A stretch of 33,771 bases of DNA. Origin: Promethearchaeota archaeon. GTDB lineage: Archaea; Asgardarchaeota; Lokiarchaeia; Sigyniarchaeales; SOKP01. Below, one piece after another: positions 17,556 to 25,871 of the stretch. A program made the translations under genes and the position numbers. Within the stretch, counting starts at the first letter, position 1. Each line of letters opens with the position of its first letter. The notes under the pieces are model-generated. The model was not told where the DNA came from and did no database searches. It saw only the letters and a list, made by a program, of their open reading frames with translations. Location of the stretch: positions 1-33,771 of the forward strand of contig JABCSY010000044.1 of assembly GCA_018238625.1 (NCBI GenBank), written 5' to 3'.

Positions 17556-17660
17556 TCCAATAAATTGGAATTCGTGAAAATATTGTATTATTTTCTGTTT
17601 CTTGTATATTTTTATTTACTGAAGAATGTAACTCTGATTGGATGTTTTCACTCGTCCAAT
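17556..17660. promoter_or_regulatory. Four TCCAAT/ATTGGA half-sites in a divergent intergenic region
   Basis: The gap between the slipin gene (minus) and the zinc-ribbon gene (plus) holds TCCAAT at 17556-17561 and ATTGGA at 17564-17569, forming a palindrome with a 2-base centre. It also holds ATTGGA at 17637-17642 and TCCAAT at 17655-17660, in inverted order with a 12-base spacer. The spacer TTTTCAC of the second element is the reverse complement of GTGAAAA beside the first, so the two elements are partly inverted copies. The arrangement suggests an operator for a dimeric regulator. Confidence 0.4.
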
Positions 17661-17693
17661 TTTAATACCATGACAAAATTTTATTAATGCAAA

Positions 17694-17707
17694 TTTTTAT
17701 ATATTTT
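17694..17707 (+). promoter_or_regulatory. TATA-like box for the membrane zinc-ribbon gene
   Basis: TTTTTATATATTTT lies about 40-50 bases before the ATG at 17744. It overlaps the alternative upstream ATG reading at 17687, which argues for the later start. Confidence 0.4.
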
Positions 17708-17743
17708 CTTGATACGAAAAAACAAGGAATAATTTTACTAATC

Positions 17744-18037
17744 ATGTCTCCATCAATATTTGAGTTTATAGGTCTATCTTTCGTAGTTATTTTCGTCGTG
17801 GTCGTTATCTTTCTTATAATTGTTATTCTCATAGTATCTAAGTTGCTAAAAATGAATGTAAACGAAGATAATTCTAAGAAGATTGCTGAAACCCCTGTTC
17901 GTTTATTAGAGCCCCTAAATAAAGTAGAAAAGAAAGAAAATAATGCGGATGTGAATGCCCAATTCTGTACTTATTGTGGAGAAAACATATCTAAGGAGCT
18001 CAAACAATGCCCGTTTTGTGGAGAAGAAAACAAATAA
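17744..18037 (+). CDS. Small membrane protein with C-terminal zinc ribbon
   Basis: 97 residues from the ATG at 17744. The frame is open from an earlier ATG at 17687, but a TATA-like box covers that region. One long, very hydrophobic helix follows the N-terminus (about residues 10-35, IGLSFVVIFVVVVIFLIIVI and on). A charged linker leads to a zinc ribbon: FCTYCGENISKELKQCPFCGEEN, with the two CX2C pairs CTYC and CPFC. A single-helix anchor with a cytoplasmic zinc ribbon is common in archaea, and its role is usually unknown. It diverges from the slipin operon across a region with repeated motifs, so the two may share control. Confidence 0.75.
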   Translation: MSPSIFEFIGLSFVVIFVVVVIFLIIVILIVSKLLKMNVNEDNSKKIAETPVRLLEPLNKVEKKENNADVNAQFCTYCGENISKELKQCPFCGEENK

Positions 18038-18053
18038 GGGTTCTTTTTAAATT

Positions 18054-18158
18054 TTAATCGACCAAACTAAATGTTCCATCTTCAGCACCGCATTCGGGAC
18101 ATTTTTCAGGGATACACTCTAAATCGAATGTAGCTCCACACTCATCACATTTCCACAT
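18054..18158 (-). CDS. Rubredoxin-like mini zinc-ribbon protein (34 aa)
   Basis: A 34-codon ORF: MWKCDECGATF, then LECIPEKCPECGAEDGTF and a short tail. Two CX2C pairs (C4/C7 and C20/C23) match the iron- or zinc-binding knuckles of rubredoxin-like domains, here trimmed to the metal site and almost nothing else. The aromatic residue before the first Cys pair and the Glu-rich loop fit that family. It could bind iron for electron transfer or zinc structurally. An AT-rich TATA-like stretch lies about 50 bases upstream on the minus strand. A possible 30-codon ORF ends directly at its start (TAAATG). Confidence 0.75.
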   Translation of the reverse strand: MWKCDECGATFDLECIPEKCPECGAEDGTFSLVD

Positions 18159-18251
18159 TTAGCTTCTCTTTTTGGAACTATATTTTTTAAAAAAAGTAAT
18201 AAAATTATTTATAATAAAACTGAGAATTATAATAAGATTTAGGATAAGCAT
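18159..18251 (-). CDS. Possible 30-residue single-helix membrane peptide
   Basis: An ATG-started ORF on the minus strand encodes a peptide with a hydrophobic stretch (LILNLIIILSFIINNFITFF) and a basic tail ending KKRS. Its TAA stop abuts the ATG of the rubredoxin-like gene, which could give translational coupling. AT-rich DNA readily produces such hydrophobic peptides by chance, and the promoter of the downstream gene may lie inside it. Confidence 0.25.
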   Translation of the reverse strand: MLILNLIIILSFIINNFITFFKKYSSKKRS

Positions 18252-18405
18252 TATGATTTGTAAGAGCTCAAATCCACTTTAAAATTTGGTTTAAACATTT
18301 TCTACTAAAGTTGATGAAGAATTTACTTGATTAATCTAATTTCCGGTTTAAAACATATAAAATGGTTAGGATTTTTAATTTTCCTTTTTTTCACGGGAAA
18401 CTCAT

Positions 18406-18528
18406 ATGGGTTACAATGAAAAAAAGATTCTAGAACATTTACAGCGAAACACAAGAATCAAATCCAGAGCTGAAGTAAAAGCTATTGAACACACGCTTGC
18501 CAATCAAAATAGACTTAATAACGAGTAG
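18406..18528 (+). CDS. Possible small hypothetical protein (40 aa)
   Basis: An ATG-started ORF of 40 codons, MGYNEKKILEHLQRNTRI followed by a helical, charged remainder (RAEVKAIEHTLANQNRL). A TATA-like AACATATAAAAT sits at 18352-18363. The amphipathic, Lys/Glu/Asn-rich composition differs from random translation of AT-rich DNA. I do not recognise it. It ends 10 bases before the convergent dnaJ stop. Confidence 0.35.
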   Translation: MGYNEKKILEHLQRNTRIKSRAEVKAIEHTLANQNRLNNE

Positions 18529-18538
18529 TTGCTTTTAG

Positions 18539-19654
18539 TTAGTTTAAATCTTTGAATTTTTCCAATAATTTTCTCTGTTCTTCAGTAACTTTTTTCGGAA
18601 TTTTAATATTAATGATAATGTATTGATCTCCCTTACCTCGCCCCCTTAAATAAGTAGCGCCCCTATTTTTAATTCTAAATTCTGTACCGTGTTGGGTTCC
18701 CGCGGGTATTTTTAACTCTTTCTCAGTTAACTTCTCAGTTTTGTAATCTAACGTTGGAACTGTAGTTTCGCCCCCTAAAGTTGCTGTTACAATATCTACA
18801 TTAATTACGGTAAAAAGATCGTTTCTGCGGCGTATAAAATTTTCGTTTTCTTTAATTTTAATACCTAAATAAAGATCGCCTGGAATTGCTTTAGAAGAAG
18901 GAATATGTCCTGCCCCCTGAACCTTTAAATGAACGCCATTCTCTACGCCAGGTGGAATATTTACATGAATCGTTTTAGTTTCTGGGACTACTTTCCTTCC
19001 ATTACATATTGGACATTTCTTTTTAATTACTTTGCCTGTTCCATTGCAAGTATAGCATTCAGATTCGCGTATAATCGTTCCAAAGCCAGATTGGGTCATC
19101 TTTCTCGTTCGCCCCGATCCATTACATTGAGGGCAAACTTTCACACTTGATGGGTCCTCAGCTCCTGTTCCTTCACACTCGTCGCATGGTATGTATCTTT
19201 TAATAATTACATCTTTTTTCGTACCAAACATAGCGTTCTCAAACGTAATTTTGATATGGTCTTCAATATCTTGTCCTACTTCCCGACGTGGAGCTGATCT
19301 GGCTCTACCTCGAGAACCAAAAATGCTCCCGAAACTATCTCCAAACATACCCCCTCCAAAGATAGACCTGAGTAAATCGTCTAAACCAGGGATCCCCCCT
19401 CTGAAAACACTACTCATGTCAACATCAACGCCGCTGAAACCGTATCTATCGTAGCTCCCTCTCTTATTAGCATCGCTTAACACTTCGTATGCTTCTTGAA
19501 GCTCAATAAACTTCTCCTTGGCTTTAGGATCGGTTTTATTGAGATCGGGGTGTAATTGCCTTGCCAGACCCCTATATGCTAGCTTTATGTCATTTTCGGT
19601 AGCATCCTTATTTATTCCTAAAATTTCATAATAATCTCTTTTTTTAGAACTCAT
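18539..19654 (-). CDS. dnaJ: DnaJ (Hsp40) co-chaperone, type I
   Basis: A complete 371-residue class I J-protein. The J domain (1-70) contains HPD at 35-37. A Gly/Phe-rich linker follows ([20 protein letters not shown] and beyond). The zinc-binding domain has four CX2CXGXG-type repeats: [24 protein letters not shown] and CPICNGR, the last without its final Gly. The beta-sandwich substrate domains contain [11 protein letters not shown] and DLYLGIKI. It delivers unfolded clients to DnaK and stimulates its ATPase. It lies downstream of dnaK on the same strand with a 146-base AT-rich gap, so it may have its own promoter. Archaeal DnaJ/DnaK sets are generally regarded as acquired from bacteria. 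Confidence 0.97.
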   Translation of the reverse strand: MSSKKRDYYEILGINKDATENDIKLAYRGLARQLHPDLNKTDPKAKEKFIELQEAYEVLSDANKRGSYDRYGFSGVDVDMSSVFRGGIPGLDDLLRSIFGGGMFGDSFGSIFGSRGRARSAPRREVGQDIEDHIKITFENAMFGTKKDVIIKRYIPCDECEGTGAEDPSSVKVCPQCNGSGRTRKMTQSGFGTIIRESECYTCNGTGKVIKKKCPICNGRKVVPETKTIHVNIPPGVENGVHLKVQGAGHIPSSKAIPGDLYLGIKIKENENFIRRRNDLFTVINVDIVTATLGGETTVPTLDYKTEKLTEKELKIPAGTQHGTEFRIKNRGATYLRGRGKGDQYIIINIKIPKKVTEEQRKLLEKFKDLN

Positions 19655-19800
19655 ATTATCTTAATCCCTTAGTAAAATGAAATATAATTAAAACTCAAGT
19701 AATTAAAATTGTTTCTGAAATTTATTTTTTTAGATAATTAGTCTATTAAAACTAAATGTAAAATAAAAAGAAAAGTAAATTAATAAAAACCTAAAAAAGT

Positions 19801-21813
19801 TTAGTCTGATTCGTCCCAGTCTACATCGACTACTTTGCCCTTCTTTTTCTTATCTTTTTTATCTTTACTATAAGTTGCTCCGCCTGTGCCAGTACCACCC
19901 ATTCCATCTGGAGGGGCTCCACCCATACCTCCTGGAGGAGAACCACCCATCCCACTAGCTGCTTGTTGGGCTTGTTCCGCTGCTTGTTGGTATGCTTGAT
20001 CTTGAGATTGTTGGCCATAAATCCTTTGAGAGAAACCATGAATCGACTTTTGCAAGTTTTCTATACCCATTTTAATTCTTTGAAGATCATCTGTTTTAAT
20101 ATCTTCTTCTAAAGATTTAATCGCCGCTTCTATTTCGCTTTTTTCATTCTCTTCGATCTTATCTTTATTATCTTCCATCAGCTGATTAGTCTGGTAGATC
20201 ATAGAATCTGCAGCATTCTTTGATTCGATTAACTCCCTTAGTTTTTTATCCTCCTCTTCAAACTGCTCCGCATTTCTAATCTTCGCCGCGATTTCCTCAG
20301 CTGACAAACCTCTCGCCCCAGTAACTGTAATACCTGTCTCTTTTCCAGTTCCCAAATCTTTTGCATTGACGTGAACAATACCATCAGCATCAATCGAGAA
20401 TTTCACTTCAATTTGAGGTATTCCACGTGGAGCAGGCGGAATTCCAGTCAAGTGAAACATCCCTAATTGTATATTATCTTTTGCCATTGTTCTTTCTCCT
20501 TGCAAAACGTTGACTTCGACGCCAGGTTGATTATTCGCAGCAGTGCTAAAAACTTGTTTCTTTTCCGTTGGAATCGTTGAATTTCGCTCTATTAGCTTTG
20601 TAAACACGCCTCCCAAGGTCTCAATTCCTAAGGAAAGAGGCGTAACATCCAACAAAAGAAGATCTTCAACATCACCAGCAATGATACCCCCTTGAATCGA
20701 AGCCCCAATCGCTACGCACTCCATAGGATCAACTGAATGATCTGGTTCTTTGCCAAAGAAGTTCTTAAATCTTTTCTGAACAGAGGGCATTCTCGTTGGA
20801 CCACCAACTAAAATAATTTTTTCAATTTCGTTAACTCCTAATTTAGCGTCAGATATGGCTCTTTTAATAATAGGATCTAATCTTCTTAAAGTAGGCTCAA
20901 TTAATTGTTCCAGTTTTGCCCGCGTAAGCTCAACTTCTATATGAACTGGATTTCCGTCTTTTTGAGTAATGTAAGGCAAGTTAATTTGAGTATTTAAAGT
21001 AGTAGATAATTCGATTTTTGCTTTTTCCGCGGCGTCTTTGATTCTTATCATAGCTTTGTTGTCTCCTTTAAGATTGATCCCTTCTTTCTTTTGAAAGTTA
21101 TTGAGGACCCAATCTATAATAGCATTGTCCATGTCTGTGCCCCCTAATTGAGTATCTCCCGCAGTAGATAAAACTTCCACAATTCCTGCACCGTATTCCA
21201 TTAGGGTTATATCAAATGTACCCCCTCCTAAGTCTAAAACGCAAATTTTAAGGAGTTTATCTTTTGTATCTCTATCAAGACCGTATGCTAAGCATGCTGC
21301 TGTAGGTTCGTTTATCATACGTACAACTTCAAGTCCGGCAATCTCACCGGCATTCTTTGTAGATGTTCTTTGGGAGTCGTTAAAATAAGCTGGAACGGTA
21401 ATCACCGCTTTCTTTACTTCTTCCCCAAGATAAGCAGACGCATCGTTTTTAATCTTTTTTAAAATCATTGCGCTAATTTCTTCGGGGGAAAACTCCTTCC
21501 ATTCGCTTCCAACTTTAACTTTTGCTTTGTAAGAGGTCCCCATTTTTCGCTTAATAGCGTAAACGGTTCCATCTGGATTAGACACAGCTTGGCGTCTTGC
21601 TGGTTCACCTACGATTTTTCTGCCTTTATCATCAAAAGCAACATAAGACGGAAATGCTTTGCCACCTAAAGTCCTTCCCTCGGCAGCAGGAACAATCTCT
21701 GGTTGCCCCGTTCCACTTAAAATAGCGCACGCACTATTTGACGTTCCCAAATCGATTCCAATGATCTTTTCTTTTTTCTTCGGTTTGCTTTCTTCACTCA
21801 CGATAAAACTCAC
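19801..21813 (-). CDS. dnaK: DnaK (Hsp70) chaperone
   Basis: A 670-residue Hsp70. The nucleotide-binding domain starts with [15 protein letters not shown] and contains [28 protein letters not shown] and [12 protein letters not shown]. The linker [19 protein letters not shown] leads to the substrate-binding domain, followed by the helical lid (about 515-615). The C-terminus is a Gly/Met/Pro-rich tail ([13 protein letters not shown]) and then a Lys-rich stretch ending [10 protein letters not shown]. The frame opens with GTG at 21813, and another GTG four codons on (residue 5) is equally possible; no ATG is near. It lies upstream of dnaJ and diverges from grpE across 226 bases that must hold both promoters. 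Confidence 0.98.
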   Translation of the reverse strand: MSFIVSEESKPKKKEKIIGIDLGTSNSACAILSGTGQPEIVPAAEGRTLGGKAFPSYVAFDDKGRKIVGEPARRQAVSNPDGTVYAIKRKMGTSYKAKVKVGSEWKEFSPEEISAMILKKIKNDASAYLGEEVKKAVITVPAYFNDSQRTSTKNAGEIAGLEVVRMINEPTAACLAYGLDRDTKDKLLKICVLDLGGGTFDITLMEYGAGIVEVLSTAGDTQLGGTDMDNAIIDWVLNNFQKKEGINLKGDNKAMIRIKDAAEKAKIELSTTLNTQINLPYITQKDGNPVHIEVELTRAKLEQLIEPTLRRLDPIIKRAISDAKLGVNEIEKIILVGGPTRMPSVQKRFKNFFGKEPDHSVDPMECVAIGASIQGGIIAGDVEDLLLLDVTPLSLGIETLGGVFTKLIERNSTIPTEKKQVFSTAANNQPGVEVNVLQGERTMAKDNIQLGMFHLTGIPPAPRGIPQIEVKFSIDADGIVHVNAKDLGTGKETGITVTGARGLSAEEIAAKIRNAEQFEEEDKKLRELIESKNAADSMIYQTNQLMEDNKDKIEENEKSEIEAAIKSLEEDIKTDDLQRIKMGIENLQKSIHGFSQRIYGQQSQDQAYQQAAEQAQQAASGMGGSPPGGMGGAPPDGMGGTGTGGATYSKDKKDKKKKGKVVDVDWDESD

Positions 21814-22039
21814 TTCTTCTAAGATTAATAGTAAAAATTAATTTAAATATAATTATTTTATTTTCTATTAGTGTCTATTAAAGATATAATTAAGACATAT
21901 TTATGAATTTTATGATATAGAGATCGTTTATAAACATAAAATAAAAAAATGAGGAAATTTTTTATTAAATTATAGAATTAAAGTATTCTTGTAAAAATCA
22001 ACAGTATTAAAAATTTATAATTTATAATGGTTTTTGTTA

Positions 22040-22861
22040 ATGACTCGGAAAAAAGAAAAGAAAGAAAATCCAAGCAATGAAGCGCTATTAGAGGACGAGG
22101 CTGAAGTTGCTACCGCTGATAGTAAAGAAGGTACAAGTAAAGAACAAAACGACTTACAAGCTAAAATAGAAGCACAAGACATTAAGCTTATAGAAGGCAA
22201 AGAACAAAAAGTTCTTGAATATTACTCTAAGGATAATTTAATAGAGCAAATTAAAACCCTTGAAGAAGACAATAAAAAGAAAAAGGAGCAACTTTTAAAG
22301 TATCAAAAAGAAAGCGACGATTGGAAAAATAAATACATGAGACTTCAAGCGGAGTTTGAGAACGCTCAAAAACGTTGGAACAAAAATCGACAGAATTTAA
22401 GGATAGAATACACGGCTTCGGCTCTGAAAACATTTCTACCGTTATATGATTCCTTTAAGAAAGCGCTTGAAAATAGCGACGAAAACCAAGTAATCTTGAA
22501 AGGTTTTTATGATCAATTTATTAATATTTTAAAGTATCATAAAGCATTACCTATTGATGTTAAGGTAAACGATACTTTTGATTACAATTACCACGAAGCT
22601 TTAAGCTCAATAGAAAGAGATGATCTTCCCAACAATACCATTATTAATATCATTCAAGATGGTTGGAAGTTAGATAAAGAAGTGATACGCTACGCCAAAG
22701 TTATTGTTTCTCGTGTTCCTCCCCCGCCTGAACCGGAACCAGAACCTGAAAGCGAAGAAATTAAGGAAGTAAATGGAGAAAATGAAGAGAGTAACAATGG
22801 TGTTAAGGAAACCAAAGAATCTGAGGAAGATAACAATAAAATAGTTGGAAATGAAGATTAA
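22040..22861 (+). CDS. grpE: GrpE nucleotide-exchange factor
   Basis: 273 residues from the ATG at 22040; an in-frame TTG six bases earlier is less likely. The acidic/basic N-terminus leads to a long coiled coil (about 40-110) ending in YMRLQAEFENAQKRW, a typical GrpE stalk. The four-helix bundle follows, then the beta domain: FDYNYHEALSSIE, NNTIINIIQDGWKLDKEVIRYAKVIVS. These match GrpE's 'fdp..HeA' and 'G..l.dr.iRpa.V.v' signatures. The protein is long for the family because of a C-terminal tail of about 40 residues, starting PPPPEPEPEPESEE and strongly acidic throughout. It releases ADP from DnaK and diverges from it. Confidence 0.93.
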   Translation: MTRKKEKKENPSNEALLEDEAEVATADSKEGTSKEQNDLQAKIEAQDIKLIEGKEQKVLEYYSKDNLIEQIKTLEEDNKKKKEQLLKYQKESDDWKNKYMRLQAEFENAQKRWNKNRQNLRIEYTASALKTFLPLYDSFKKALENSDENQVILKGFYDQFINILKYHKALPIDVKVNDTFDYNYHEALSSIERDDLPNNTIINIIQDGWKLDKEVIRYAKVIVSRVPPPPEPEPEPESEEIKEVNGENEESNNGVKETKESEEDNNKIVGNED

Positions 22862-22943
22862 AATAAATTAAAATCTCAATTTTCAAATTAGCTAATTTAC
22901 TCTGTTTCTTAATACTTTTTTAAAACTTTAAGTTCTCATTGAC

Positions 22944-24602
22944 TTATGTTTTTGTTCCGTTCCAATAAAAAAGTAATTTTAACTGAAGAAATATCCCTCC
23001 ATATATTATAATTCCTGGTAGTGGTGGTGGACCTTGTTGACTATTTAACCCTTCTAAAGATATTTCATTCTGGGAAGTAATTCGATATGGGAGGAAAGGG
23101 TTCCATGGATAGAGGAAATGGGGATCAAAAGGAACGTGTACCATTAGAGTTTTAAACAAACCATAGATAGGGCGCCCTACATAATTCAAAGCTTGACTAG
23201 AAAGATTTCCTGTAATATATTCCATATCGAGTAAAAATTCGACCCAATAACCAAAGTGATATTCATAAACAAATATGACTCCTGTATCATTAACTATACT
23301 TGGAATGTAATTAGTTTTAATATCTTCTAATTCGTCATGCTGCTCCATTGTGATGACTGGTCCCATTCTTGGCATAAAAATCACGACTTGAATCAAACTT
23401 GATAAAGCAAATGAAAATGCTATTATGCCAATTATTATTTGTCTATTGTTGAAATTAATTGAAAATCTTTTTGAAATAATTAAATCTATATATTTCAAAC
23501 CAAGTGGTACAATAAGAGCTATGGGAAGGAACGCAAGCAATAAAAATCTGTCTTGCCAATTTGAGGGAATAATTATCAATATAAAGAGAAGTATAGCTAA
23601 TATTAAGTATATCCACACTAGATATGTTTTTTTTGAGATAATAATATTTCCTTGATTTTTTCCCCTCTTTTTTACTCCGTTATAAAGATAATAAGATAAC
23701 GCAAGTATACCAATTAAATAGGGAATAGTAACAAACACTAAATAACTCCTGGTAAAGGGGTTTTTAGGATCTAACGAAATATTTAGCAAGGAATTTAAGT
23801 AACTTGTAAATCTATTAGTGAAATTAGATAATGTTGTAGGATATATAAAAATTAAAAGAGTAACTACTATAGTTCCTAATATTATAATAATACCAATAAT
23901 TTTTAACTCAAATACAGGTAAGGATCGAGTTTTAATAGATTTTAATACTATGTGAAAAATTAACAACCCAAAAGCCAAAATAAGAATAATTCCCGCTGTA
24001 TAAACGTGGCTAAAAAAAGAACATAACAAGAATACAAAAGTTAGGGTTCCATTCTTTTTCCAATCGTGAATATTCTCAAACCAATGAATTGCAAAATAAA
24101 TAAACCATAAGATAAAGAAGACGCCAGCTAAATTCTGCATGAAATCTTCAATCATTCTGAAACAATAAACATTTACCGTTATTAGGAATGCACTTAATGT
24201 TGAAGGTATTTTTGATTCTACACCAATCTTTTGTGAAAATGTCTCCGTTAGAAAGAATACTGGAAAAGCCATCATTGATGCGATTAACGCCATACCGATC
24301 TTTATTCCAAGATAAGAATCACCAGCTAATAATACAAATGGAACTAAATAATAGTAAATAAGTGGAGCATCGTTACTATCTGGAAATCCCGTTCTTAAAA
24401 TATGTCTAACTTGTAAATCGTAATAGGGGCCATCTGGACCATATGAAATTGGATATCTTGAGAGTGAAATCATGTAAAGTATAAATGAGAAAAGAGCAAT
24501 TGAAGCCACGCCAATAAGCCATTTATTTTTTCTTATTATCATCGCCCAATCTAAAGTTTTTATTAAACTATTAGAGCTTTTTTCGTCAGTATTATTACTC
24601 AT
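22944..24602 (-). CDS. GT-C-fold membrane glycosyltransferase (PMT/ArnT-like)
   Basis: A 552-residue polytopic membrane protein with about 10-11 helices. After the first helix (about 33-50) the outer loop has the acidic segment ISYGPDGPYYDLQVRHILRTG. This is the equivalent of the D/E-containing first loop of GT-C enzymes that take sugars from lipid-phosphate carriers. APLIYYYLVPFVLLAG and further helices with aromatic faces follow. A C-terminal outer domain has many Pro and Tyr residues (VHVPFDPHFLYPWNPF). Probable role: adding sugars to lipids or surface proteins on the outside of the membrane, in keeping with the sequon-rich surface proteins here. It is not AglB, since no WWDYG motif is present. 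Donor and acceptor are unknown. Confidence 0.75.
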   Translation of the reverse strand: MSNNTDEKSSNSLIKTLDWAMIIRKNKWLIGVASIALFSFILYMISLSRYPISYGPDGPYYDLQVRHILRTGFPDSNDAPLIYYYLVPFVLLAGDSYLGIKIGMALIASMMAFPVFFLTETFSQKIGVESKIPSTLSAFLITVNVYCFRMIEDFMQNLAGVFFILWFIYFAIHWFENIHDWKKNGTLTFVFLLCSFFSHVYTAGIILILAFGLLIFHIVLKSIKTRSLPVFELKIIGIIIILGTIVVTLLIFIYPTTLSNFTNRFTSYLNSLLNISLDPKNPFTRSYLVFVTIPYLIGILALSYYLYNGVKKRGKNQGNIIISKKTYLVWIYLILAILLFILIIIPSNWQDRFLLLAFLPIALIVPLGLKYIDLIISKRFSINFNNRQIIIGIIAFSFALSSLIQVVIFMPRMGPVITMEQHDELEDIKTNYIPSIVNDTGVIFVYEYHFGYWVEFLLDMEYITGNLSSQALNYVGRPIYGLFKTLMVHVPFDPHFLYPWNPFLPYRITSQNEISLEGLNSQQGPPPLPGIIIYGGIFLQLKLLFYWNGTKT

Positions 24603-24798
24603 AATAAGTATTCACATAATTTTCGTTTATAAAATTTGATATCATTTTTATTTTCTGTTGGATTTTTTTATCTTAGCTTCGATTTAAAATGTTTCTCAAA
24701 CATAAATTTTATTCATAACTTTTAATTACTAACCTAAAAAGTTATTAGTTGTTTATGATTTACAATTATAAATATCAAATTCGTTTAGTGCTTTTAAT

Positions 24799-25053
24799 AT
24801 GAGTGATGAACCTCAATTTCCAGAGCTCCCTGACATCGGAGAAATACTCGGTCGAAAGGATCGCTTTATACAAAAGAAAACAACGGTCTTAAAGTGTGGA
24901 GAATGCAAAGCTAAGTATTCTCGAGAGTTTAAAGCGGGAGACTTTACTTTTAAAAAGTTGGACGACGAAGAATGTGAAAAATGCAATCGTAGTAAGACTC
25001 TCGTTGTTGAAGAGATCTATTCTGAATGGATTGATCCAAAGAAAAAAAAATAA
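24799..25053 (+). CDS. Small zinc-ribbon protein
   Basis: An 84-residue soluble protein. A Pro/Glu-rich start (PQFPELPDIGEILG) leads to a four-cysteine metal site: LKCGECKAKYSREF and later DEECEKCNRSKTLVV. The first knuckle is CGEC and the second CEKC, about 25 residues apart with strand-like sequence between, as in zinc ribbons. The tail ends in a Lys run. I do not recognise a family beyond this. It precedes the first copy of the 44-base repeat and the RelE/ParE-like module, and no operon with them is evident because 230 bases intervene. Confidence 0.7.
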   Translation: MSDEPQFPELPDIGEILGRKDRFIQKKTTVLKCGECKAKYSREFKAGDFTFKKLDDEECEKCNRSKTLVVEEIYSEWIDPKKKK

Positions 25054-25056
25054 AGA

Positions 25057-25100
25057 GATCCCTCAAGTTATCATAATATCTCTGAATTTTTGCTTAAAAT
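25057..25100 (+). repeat. 44-bp direct repeat, copy A (upstream of the RelE/ParE-like module)
   Basis: Copy A matches 32293-32337 in the same orientation. A 19-base block, GATCC[C/T]TCAAGTTATCATA, has one mismatch. A 4-5 base variable centre follows. Then comes a 22-base block, CTCT[G/A] followed by AATTTTTGCTTAAAAT, with one mismatch. It lies 184 bases before the antitoxin start. Confidence 0.7.
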
Positions 25101-25271
25101 TGGAAAAAATAGTTTCCTCATTCAATTTTATTAACCAAGAAAGCGCAAATCAGATTATATCAGCTAAGAGCAAAGTAAAATTATATAATTTCTTAAAATA
25201 ATATTTTTTTTATTATTGATAGAAATAATTTGGAACAAAAATTTTTATTACCATATTTCAATATTTTTATT

Positions 25272-25276
25272 GAGGT
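25272..25276 (+). promoter_or_regulatory. Ribosome binding site of the antitoxin
   Basis: GAGGT lies eight bases before the ATG at 25285. It fits the anti-Shine-Dalgarno sequence at good spacing and fixes that start. Confidence 0.5.
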
Positions 25277-25284
25277 AAATTATA

Positions 25285-25461
25285 ATGGCAACTGAAAAAG
25301 AAAATGTTATGCAAATGATAAAAGAGCTCCCTGATGATATCACATTAGAGGATATTATGTATCATTTATATGCTAGAGAAAAGATTATCTGCGGTCTAAA
25401 GGACGCTGACGAGGGTAAAAAAGTTTCAAATGAAAAAGCGAAAGAAGTTATCGAAAAATAG
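25285..25461 (+). CDS. Antitoxin-like small protein of a RelE/ParE module
   Basis: A 58-residue helical, acidic protein (MIKELPDDITLEDIMYHLYA, then REKIICGLKDADEGKKVS and KAKEVIEK). The pattern of a short helix, DDITLEDIMYHLYAREKI-like helix, then GLKDADEGK...S is familiar from addiction-module antitoxins of archaea and cyanobacteria that precede ParE/RelE toxins. It stops at TAG 25459-25461. If base 25460 were G, the codon would be TGG and the protein would end KWFE three codons later. A Trp near the end is common in these antitoxins, so the present form may be shortened. It is directly followed by, and overlaps, the toxin frame. Confidence 0.7.
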   Translation: MATEKENVMQMIKELPDDITLEDIMYHLYAREKIICGLKDADEGKKVSNEKAKEVIEK

Positions 25462-25742
25462 TTCGAATAGAATGGACTGAACGTTCTTTAGAAGACCTAA
25501 ATGAGATCCGTGATTATATAGCTCGAGATTCTAATAGTTATGCAAATCTTTTTGTTAAGAAGTTATATAATGCTGTTCAGAAACTAAAGGAGTTTCCAAA
25601 TATGGGTAGGTTTGTACCCGAAATTAGTATCACATTTGTAAGAGAAATTATCTTTCAAAACTATCGAATTATTTATAGAAACATGATTGATTATATTGAA
25701 ATTATTACCATTTTCCATGGTAGTCGCTTGTTAAGATTATAA
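25458..25742 (+). CDS. RelE/ParE-family toxin with no standard start codon
   Basis: The frame gives IEWTERSLEDLNEIRDYIAR, KLYNAVQKLKEFPNMGRFVP and NYRIIYR, then IEIITIFHGSRLL. This is a full-length (about 94 residues) ParE/RelE toxin, a fold that blocks gyrase or cleaves mRNA on ribosomes. The frame is open back to the TGA at 25431 but has no ATG, GTG or TTG before the conserved N-terminus; the next in-frame ATG would delete half the protein. The only sensible start is ATA at 25458, overlapping the antitoxin stop as ATAG. A change of A25460 to G would create ATG here and lengthen the antitoxin. So either AUA initiation by coupling, or a toxin silenced by one mutation. Confidence 0.7.
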   Translation: MVRIEWTERSLEDLNEIRDYIARDSNSYANLFVKKLYNAVQKLKEFPNMGRFVPEISITFVREIIFQNYRIIYRNMIDYIEIITIFHGSRLLRL

Positions 25743-25799
25743 TTATATATCTACTTGAATATTTGAATAATAATGGGTCTTAATAGGAATATTTGAGGA

Positions 25800-25821
25800 T
25801 GGACCTGACGGGAATCGAACC
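25800..25821 (-). other. tRNA 3'-end fragment (T-loop to discriminator base), att-like
   Basis: On the minus strand the 22 bases run GGTTCGATTCCCGT and then CAGGTCCA. This is the end of a T-stem, the T-loop TTCGATT, the 3' T-stem CCCGT, the acceptor strand CAGGTCC and discriminator A. The 5' T-stem keeps only its inner GG, and no matching GGACCTG acceptor strand or D/anticodon arms lie to the right. Tyrosine-recombinase elements often leave just such 3' tRNA segments as attachment sites. No integrase gene is visible nearby. Confidence 0.6.
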
Positions 25822-25871
25822 TAAGACTCTCAAATTGAATATAAATTTCTTCGAAATAATAGTACATTTCT

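Noticed and set aside
17687..17743. An N-terminal extension of the membrane zinc-ribbon protein from the ATG at 17687.
   Set aside because: The stretch overlaps the best TATA-like box, and the ATG at 17744 directly precedes the membrane helix, so the shorter protein is preferred.
21873..21897. Imperfect inverted repeat (GTCTATTA ... TAATTAAGAC) between dnaK and grpE as a possible heat-shock operator.
   Set aside because: The arms match only with a gap and the region is extremely AT-rich. It does not resemble a known operator such as CIRCE.
24896..25201. A 101-codon frame overlapping the zinc-ribbon gene and copy A of the repeat.
   Set aside because: It lies in a shifted frame over a gene with a clear Cys4 metal site, has Lys/Ile/Asn-rich random composition, and runs through the repeat.
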